Shown here: piece after piece, positions 36,077-40,170 of the stretch | How the letters are laid out: every line of letters starts with the position of its first letter | How positions within the stretch are numbered: the first letter of the stretch is position 1 | Assembly (NCBI RefSeq): GCF_016584085.1 | Contig: NZ_NRSJ01000047.1 | Coordinates: 1 to 40,170 of the forward strand | From: Halochromatium glycolicum | GTDB lineage: Bacteria; Pseudomonadota; Gammaproteobacteria; Chromatiales; Chromatiaceae | Length of the DNA stretch: 40,170 nucleotides | Direction of reading: 5' to 3' | Notes under the pieces: model-generated | What the model was told of the DNA's origin: nothing | Databases searched by the model: none | What the model saw: the letters and a program-made list of their open reading frames with translations, nothing else | Position numbers and translations under genes: made by a program

Positions 36077-37224
36077 TGGCTTCAATGCGGAAAAGCGCGA
36101 CCATGCTTGATCGAATACGCATCCTCGGTGCAGGTTTTACTAAAGGGGAGTTTGAGCTCTACAATTTTGATCGCCTGTCATCTCCTGAGTTAGCCACGGG
36201 TTTCCTTTCGCATAAAGAAAACGACCAAGTGTTTAGGCGGATCTTGAATGGAACGCATCAGAAATTCATCCTAGAGGATAAATGGGTAACGCAGGGTTTC
36301 CTGGATAAATGTGGTCTACCCGTTCCTTTTGCATATGGTCTATACCATCCACAATTTGGGCGGTCATATGATGGGGAGGGGCTTTGTGAGGAGAAAGACT
36401 TTGCAAGGGTATTTGCGGCTTTCGGATCAAAGAAAGTGGTTTTTAAACCAAGAGGCGGCCGACAGGGGCGCCATATCGTTGTCGCAAAAATTGTATTAGA
36501 TGACCAGAAAAAGGCGATTGCTGTTGAACGGAAAGGCGAAAGGATTTCACTATCTAATTTTCTTGCCGAGCTGCCGGATGATGCCTCTAAGCATTATGGA
36601 GGCGGTTACCATGGCTGGATCGTTCAGGGATATATTGAGCAGCATGAATCAGTCTCACGTATATATCCAGGCACTGTAAATACAGTCAGGCTGGTTACTT
36701 TTCTTTCTTCTGAGAATAAAGTTGATTATCATTTTGCGATAATTCGTTTAGGCCGTGACGGACAGTTGGCGGACAATTGGTCCGCGGGCGGAATTTCTGT
36801 GGATATTGATTTAAATTGCGGTATCCTTGGTAAGGGCATCTTGAAACCCAAGTATGGAGGCCGCGTTTTATCGGAGCATCCCAATAGCGGTGTGCGGTTT
36901 TGTGGTTTACAGTTGCCTTTTTGGGGCGAGATTCTGAATATCTGCGCGAACGCCGCGTTACAATTTTCCGGAGTCCGCTCCATCGGCTGGGATATTGCAA
37001 TTAGCAAAAACGGTCCGCTCATTGTAGAGGCTAATGCAGAATGGGATCTGGCGATGGTTCAAGCGCATTCGTCGAGGGGTTACCTAAACCCTGAAGTACG
37101 TTCGGAACTTTCAAAGTTTGGGGCAACCTTTACAGATCGACTGCCAACTGTAACTCAAGCTTTGTTCAGACTCGGCAAGCGCAGGTTTTTGTCCTCCCGA
37201 TTTGGTAAATACCTGTTGTCATAG
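36076..37224 (+). CDS. Sugar-transfer-associated ATP-grasp protein, low GC
   Basis: About 382 residues from the ATG at 36076; ATG 36085 and 36103 are other options. It fits the ATP-grasp family found in surface-sugar loci: FILEDKWVTQGFLDKCGLPVPFAYGLY, the nucleotide strand KKVVFKPRGGRQGRHIVVA, WIVQGYIEQHESVSRIYPGTVNTVRLVTF, WSAGGISVDIDLNCGILG, and the metal-binding end SIGWDIAISKNGPLIVEANAEWDLAMVQ. ATP-grasp enzymes join a carboxylate to an amine or thiol through an acyl phosphate, so it could add an amino acid to a sugar acid. Its G+C is about 45% in sampled lines, against about 65% in its neighbours, with A/T-ending codons. It looks like a recent arrival from another source. Confidence 0.85.
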   Translation: MASMRKSATMLDRIRILGAGFTKGEFELYNFDRLSSPELATGFLSHKENDQVFRRILNGTHQKFILEDKWVTQGFLDKCGLPVPFAYGLYHPQFGRSYDGEGLCEEKDFARVFAAFGSKKVVFKPRGGRQGRHIVVAKIVLDDQKKAIAVERKGERISLSNFLAELPDDASKHYGGGYHGWIVQGYIEQHESVSRIYPGTVNTVRLVTFLSSENKVDYHFAIIRLGRDGQLADNWSAGGISVDIDLNCGILGKGILKPKYGGRVLSEHPNSGVRFCGLQLPFWGEILNICANAALQFSGVRSIGWDIAISKNGPLIVEANAEWDLAMVQAHSSRGYLNPEVRSELSKFGATFTDRLPTVTQALFRLGKRRFLSSRFGKYLLS

Positions 37225-37228
37225 GCGG

Positions 37229-37341
37229 CCAACCAGTGCCGGGGCGATCATCGTCGATACCGCCATCCGTTTAGGCGCATTTTTCGATGTCGATGCGCAC
37301 GGCTGGCTCGCACTACAAGCGCATTATGACGCGGAGCCGCC
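37229..37341 (+). pseudogene. HigA-type antitoxin remnant
   Basis: One frame reads SAGAIIVDTAIRLGAFFDVDAHGWLALQAHYD, which is the C-terminal half of a HigA/VapI-type XRE antitoxin (normally TADTALRLARYFGTSPEFWLNLQ..YDL). The helix-turn-helix half is missing, and the frame runs directly into the metallo-beta-lactamase fragment in another phase. Confidence 0.6.
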
Positions 37342-37572
37342 GGCTACAAGGGCGCCATCCTCACCAGCCCCGCATCGGCCGGGCTGCTGCCGCTGGTGCT
37401 CGAGGACGCCCTCAAGGTCGGCTTCACCCGCGATCCGCGCCTGATCGAGCGCGTGCTCGCCGTGCTGCAGAGCCGCATCATTCCGCTGCCGTTCGGGCAA
37501 TGGCATCGGCTCGACGGGCGGGGCGGCGTCGTCGCGCTCGAGCGGGCCGGCGACCCGGCGCGCCCGATCTCC
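37342..37572 (+). pseudogene. Metallo-beta-lactamase/beta-CASP hydrolase fragment, copy 1
   Basis: The frame from 37342 reads GYKGAILTSPASAGLLPLVLEDALKVGFTRDPRLIERVLAVLQSRIIPLPFGQWHRL, an internal segment of the MBL-fold RNA exonuclease (YSH1/beta-CASP) type proteins. Both the N-terminal HxHxDH part and everything after GDPARPIS are missing. The last 118 bases (37455-37572) are nearly identical to 39680-39797. Confidence 0.65.
37455..37572 (+). repeat. 118-bp direct repeat, copy 1 (partner 39680-39797)
   Basis: The two segments differ at about five positions. Both belong to the MBL/beta-CASP fragment, in the same orientation, and both stop matching at the same base. Confidence 0.85.
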
Positions 37573-37670
37573 TCTTCCTCGAACAGAAACAGCAGGGCTT
37601 CGCGCCGGCTGTCTGGCCACTCGACCAGCACAGGCGTATCAGCGACTGCCACCACGGCGCCACTTCGGGA
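37572..37670 (-). pseudogene. Rpn-type nuclease/transposase-like fragment, N-terminal piece
   Basis: The minus strand reads SGAVVAVADTPVLVEWPDSRREALLFLFEEEE, a segment from the N-terminal nuclease half of the Rpn (recombination-promoting nuclease, PD-(D/E)XK) type proteins, which often carry GEAR repeats in their tails. It is fused end to end with the MBL fragment at about 37572. Confidence 0.5.
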
Positions 37671-37679
37671 GGACGTTGC

Positions 37680-38105
37680 TCACTGGCCTTGCCAAGGATC
37701 GATAACGTCAAGGGTTTCAATCTTTCGGAAATCAGCGACGTTGCGCGTTGCGAGCGTCAGGCGATGCGCTAATGCGATCGCGGCGATTTGGGCGTCTTCT
37801 ACTGTGATCGGCTTACCGATACGAGTGCGGGCTGCGATAATGCGGGCGTACTGACTAGCCGCTGCATGATCGAACGGCAGGCATCGGCCTGCGAAGTCGC
37901 AATCGAGCATGGTTTCTGCCTTTAGTTTCAGATCCTGCTTCTTGCGTCCTTCGGGCAGCAGGGCAATGCCTAGTTCGATCTCAGCGCGGTTGATGGCACA
38001 AATCCAAACTCGATCAGTGGGCTGATCATCGAGCCAAGCGACGACGGTCGGCTCTGGTGCAACGCGCATAAATTCGGACAGGACATTGGTGTCCAGCAGG
38101 ATCAT
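37680..38105 (-). CDS. VapC/FitB-type PIN-domain toxin
   Basis: 141 residues with a PIN domain: N-terminal LLDTNVLSE (Asp5), the second acidic cluster in CAINRAEIELGIALLPEGR, and the C-terminal EDAQIAAIALAHRLTLATRNVADF carrying the last aspartates. Length and order fit the FitB/StbB subgroup of ribonuclease toxins. It overlaps the antitoxin gene by four bases and follows it, the normal VapBC order. It is one of the few intact genes in the degraded right end. Confidence 0.92.
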   Translation of the reverse strand: MILLDTNVLSEFMRVAPEPTVVAWLDDQPTDRVWICAINRAEIELGIALLPEGRKKQDLKLKAETMLDCDFAGRCLPFDHAAASQYARIIAARTRIGKPITVEDAQIAAIALAHRLTLATRNVADFRKIETLDVIDPWQGQ

Positions 38106-38350
38106 GACGACCCATCCCAGTGAATGGGAGTGCGCGGCAAGCTGCGTTCGGGCAGCGACAAGTCTTCGGTCACATCTCGGAAACGGCTAACCAGTCGACT
38201 GCCGAGTCCGCTGTCCGCAGTGGGCGCCATCAACTCCCGCCGCAATATCGAGCGCACTTCCTCTTCCATGGAGTGCCCGTGCTCAGCGGCGCGGCGGCGC
38301 AGATTGGTCTTGATGACGTCGTCGACATTGCGGATGGTGAGTGTCCCCAT
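38102..38350 (-). CDS. FitA-type antitoxin (ribbon-helix-helix)
   Basis: 82 residues from the ATG at 38350, with AGAGG six bases upstream; the TTG at 38356 is less likely. The N-terminal GTLTIRNVDDVIKTNLRRRAAEHGHSMEEEVRSILRREL is a FitA/StbC Arc-like DNA-binding domain. The C-terminal part, DLSLPERSLPRTPI, would wrap the PIN toxin. It should form a complex with the VapC-type toxin and repress the pair. Confidence 0.9.
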   Translation of the reverse strand: MGTLTIRNVDDVIKTNLRRRAAEHGHSMEEEVRSILRRELMAPTADSGLGSRLVSRFRDVTEDLSLPERSLPRTPIHWDGSS

Positions 38351-38404
38351 TTTCAACCTCTTTGCATGCAGTTGACAGCATTGCTAGCATAACATGCAAT
38401 TGCC

Positions 38405-38668
38405 TTACACCAACACCTCGACCGGCTCCGGGTGACTGAGAAAACGCGTCGGGCTGGCGCTGTAGCCATAGGCGCCGGACTGGAAAACGACGATCAGGTC
38501 GCCGATCTCGGCGCGGGCGAGCTCCATCTGCTGCGCCAGTACATCGATCGGGGCGCAGGTTCTGCGAGCCGGAGAAGAGATGCAGCCCGCGGAAATGCAA
38601 CCCCAGCTCGCCGATGCGCGCGAGCATCGCCGGCCCCCGCTCGGCATCGACGCTGGAAGTGCGCCATT
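38405..38668 (-). pseudogene. Exosortase A-associated PLP-dependent decarboxylase, internally deleted remnant
   Basis: On the minus strand one frame gives SSVDAERGPAMLARIGELGLHFRGLHLFSGSQNLR (about 38668 to 38560), from the barrel domain of the exosortase A-associated pyridoxal-dependent decarboxylase. The sequence then continues in a second frame as CAPIDVLAQQMELARAEIGDLIVVFQSGAYGYSASPTRFLSHPEPVEVLV with a natural stop at 38405, which is the C-terminal end of the same family. The intact protein has well over 150 residues between these points. The junction falls on a shared TGCGC, as in a microhomology deletion. The N-terminal PLP-lysine region is also missing. This gene is a normal partner of the ACP and hydrolases 1 and 2. 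Confidence 0.8.
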
Positions 38669-38696
38669 GGGGCGTGGCCAGGGCGGCTGCTAGTCA

Positions 38697-39092
38697 TCAA
38701 TCGATTTGCTCCTGAAACAGGTCGGCAAATTCTGTGGTCAAGGTCTGGCGGCCAGTCGAAAAGATGTCTTCGAGCGCCCGGGCTTCCAGGGCGCGGTCGA
38801 ACCAGAGGGCCAGGGTCTCGGCGTCGGCGGCTGCCATGCGTTGCTGGATCGAATCAGAGGGCTCGCCGAAGCGTTTGACGAGTAGGCGCCGTAGCAAGCG
38901 GGCTTCGCCCATGGCTTGACCCCGCGCCTCACCCCGCGCTTCGCCACGTGCTTCCCCCTGGCGCAGAAAGCGCTCGGCAAAACCGCTGATTGCGGCGGCT
39001 TCTGACGCGTGCTCTTGTTGGTAGATCATGCGTTCTTCCTCGCTTAAGTGCGCATAGATGTCGACAAAGTCGAGAAAAACGATGTAGTTTGT
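38697..39092 (-). pseudogene. Rpn-type nuclease/transposase-like fragment, C-terminal piece, copy 1
   Basis: The minus-strand frame opens after a TAA at 39093-39095 and reads YIVFLDFVDIYAHLSEEERMIYQQEH, then SGFAERFLRQ, three GEAR repeats with GQAMGEAR, and RLLRRLLVKRFGEPSDSIQQRM and an ALEDIF region. This is the tail of Rpn-type proteins with GEAR repeats and a C-terminal helical domain (DUF4351-like). The nuclease domain is absent. A start inside (39029) could still give a 110-residue product. Bases 38761-39073 are a near copy of 39831-40167. Confidence 0.6.
38761..39073 (+). repeat. About 313-bp direct repeat, copy 1 (partner 39831-40167)
   Basis: The two copies of the Rpn-type tail agree at over 90% of positions by eye, and the partner has 24 extra bases of GEAR repeat. 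Confidence 0.85.
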
Positions 39093-39103
39093 TTAGTAGC
39101 TTG

Positions 39104-39226
39104 ACAAGCCGCTACAGTAATGTCAGCGATTACGTTCGGGATCTGGTACGTCGCGATCAGGAGCTTGCTGCCAATATTGTCCATCTACAGGGTCTCATTG
39201 ACGAGGCACTTGCCGCTCCTGATTGA
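39104..39226 (+). pseudogene. ParD-type antitoxin remnant
   Basis: The frame reads SRYSNVSDYVRDLVRRDQELAANIVHLQGLIDEALAAPD and stops at 39226. This is the C-terminal two thirds of a ParD ribbon-helix-helix antitoxin, lacking the N-terminal DNA-binding strand. It is cut by the Rpn-type fragment on its left. Confidence 0.6.
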
Positions 39227-39230
39227 CACC

Positions 39231-39290
39231 ATTCGCCCGGATAACATCGACCTACTACGCGTAAGACATGGACATGAAGATTGGCTGATC
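39231..39290 (+). pseudogene. ParE-type toxin remnant
   Basis: Immediately after the ParD remnant, another frame reads IRPDNIDLLRVRHGHEDWL, which looks like the end of a ParE toxin (its last strand and RVRHG motif). Most of the toxin is gone. Confidence 0.45.
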
Positions 39291-39300
39291 AGTGGACTAC

Positions 39301-39375
39301 ACCGCGTCCAGTTTGGGATGTGCAATTTTGACCGCGCCTGCTGCGGAAAATGACGTTTCTGTCTCTGGACGCGGT
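39301..39375. repeat. 75-bp segment flanked by perfect 11-bp inverted repeats
   Basis: ACCGCGTCCAG (39301-39311) and CTGGACGCGGT (39365-39375) are exact inverted copies around 53 bases. The segment sits just after the ParE remnant and before the second MBL fragment. It could be a tiny non-autonomous element or a transposon end pair. Confidence 0.6.
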
Positions 39376-39431
39376 TTAGCGCAGCAGGAGACCGATCGCC
39401 TGGACAAGCAGGCGCCTGAGCAGGCAAACCC

Positions 39432-39797
39432 ATGACCCCCAAAACCCACCACCACGGCGCCACCACCGGCGTGACCGGTTCCTGTCACGAGCTGCGTTAT
39501 GCCGCTGACGCCACCGGCTACCACTCGCTGCTCATCGATTGCGGCTTGTTCCAAGGCGACGAGGCCGGCGACGATGGCGCGCGCGCCGACCAATTGCAGA
39601 TCGGCTTCGGCATCGCCCCCATCCAAGCGCTGGTCGTCACCCGTGTCCACATCGACCACGTCGGGCGGCTGCCGCACCTGCTCGCCGTGCTGCAGAGCCG
39701 CATCATTCCGCTGTCGTTCGGACAATGGCACCGGCTCGACGGGCAGGGCGGCGTCGTCGCGCTCGAGCGGGCCGGCGACCCGGCGCGCGCGATCTCC
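39432..39797 (+). pseudogene. Metallo-beta-lactamase/beta-CASP hydrolase fragment, copy 2
   Basis: This copy keeps the proper N terminus: HHHGATTGVTGSCHELRY, LLIDCGLFQGDEA, and LVVTRVHIDHVGRLPHLLA with the HxHxDH zinc motif (first position changed to Arg-Val-His). It then jumps directly to LAVLQSRIIPLSFGQWHRL, skipping the segment that copy 1 keeps. After ARAIS the homology ends at the same place as in copy 1. It cannot make an active enzyme. Confidence 0.7.
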
Positions 39798-39820
39798 GCG
39801 ATCTCCGGAAACGCCGATCC

Positions 39821-40170
39821 TCAATCGCAAAAGATGTCCTCGAGCGCGTGGGCCTCTAAGGCGCGATCGAACCAGAGGGCCAGGGTCTCGGCGTCAGCGG
39901 CTGCAATGCGTTGCTGGATCGAATCAGAGGGCTCGCCGAAGCGTTTGACGAGTAGGCGCCGTAGCAAGCGGGCTTCGCCCATGGCTTGACCCCGCGCCTC
40001 ACCCCGCGCTTCGCCACGTGCTTCGCCACGCGCTTCACCACGTGCTTCGCCCTGGCGCAGAAAGCGCTCGGCAAAACCGCTGAGCGCGGCGGCTTCCGGC
40101 GCGTGCTCTTGTTGGTAGATCATGCGTTCTTCCTCGCTCAAGTGCGCATAGATGTCGACGAAGTCGAGAT
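39821..40170 (-). pseudogene. Rpn-type nuclease/transposase-like fragment, C-terminal piece, copy 2 (cut by window edge)
   Basis: The frame is open to the last base and reads LDFVDIYAHLSEEERMIYQQEH, SGFAERFLRQ, five GEAR repeats, then GQAMGEARLLRRLLVKRFGEPSDS and ALEDIFCD with a stop at 39821. It differs from copy 1 mainly by two extra 12-bp GEAR units and a shorter C terminus. As the gene continues outside the window it could be a nearly full-length Rpn-type gene truncated at its end. Confidence 0.6.

Overview
The window is high-GC DNA (about 65% by eye over most of it). Its content suggests a gammaproteobacterium, and a purple sulfur bacterium of the Chromatiales type is a plausible guess; I infer this from the exosortase A exopolysaccharide (EPS) gene set and the many toxin-antitoxin and Rpn-type nuclease remnants, not from any marker gene. 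Almost everything from about 0.4 to 37 kb belongs to one XrtA (EpsH)/PEP-CTERM-associated EPS and surface-assembly locus. No protein in the window carries a PEP-CTERM sorting tail, so the exosortase substrates lie elsewhere.

Layout. The left edge (1-378) is the tail of an IS630-type transposase. A minus-strand pair follows (PrsT-type TPR lipoprotein and an autoinducer-synthase-like acyltransferase), then a 440-bp divergent intergenic region rich in palindromes. The plus strand runs from 4504: an XrtA-associated ATPase with a long extra tail; a three-gene envelope-transport unit (LolA-like protein, RND/MMPL permease, outer-membrane barrel) at 6249-11283; then the core EPS set at 11471-27681. 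That set is Wza-like export lipoprotein, Wzz-like chain-length protein, tyrosine autokinase, outer-membrane barrel, deacetylase, FemAB-like protein, glycosyltransferase, exosortase A-EpsI fusion, glycosyltransferase, amidotransferase, PaaK-like ligase, glycosyltransferase and a second deacetylase. A tightly overlapping minus-strand operon (27805-32308) adds a glycosyltransferase, an AlgD-like GDP-mannose dehydrogenase and a second asparagine-synthase-like enzyme. The plus strand resumes with an acyl carrier protein, a minus-strand HigBA-like toxin-antitoxin pair, the two exosortase A-associated hydrolases, a methyltransferase and a low-GC ATP-grasp gene.

How the genes work together. The export lipoprotein, chain-length protein and autokinase form a Wzx/Wzy-type export and length-control apparatus. 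Glycosyltransferases, deacetylases, the GDP-mannose dehydrogenase and the amidotransferases make and decorate the polymer; an amidated uronic acid is a reasonable prediction. Exosortase A processes PEP-CTERM proteins that probably interact with this polymer. The acyltransferase, acyl carrier protein, PaaK-like ligase and hydrolases 1 and 2 look like pieces of an associated small-molecule or acyl-modification branch whose product is unknown to me.

The right end (37225-40170) is a gene graveyard. It holds remnants of HigA, ParD and ParE, two copies of a metallo-beta-lactamase/beta-CASP gene fragment, three fragments of an Rpn-type nuclease gene, and an internally deleted remnant of the exosortase A-associated PLP decarboxylase. 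An apparently intact VapBC-type pair sits among them. The decarboxylase remnant shows that this locus once had more of the standard XrtA gene set and has been eroded from its right side.
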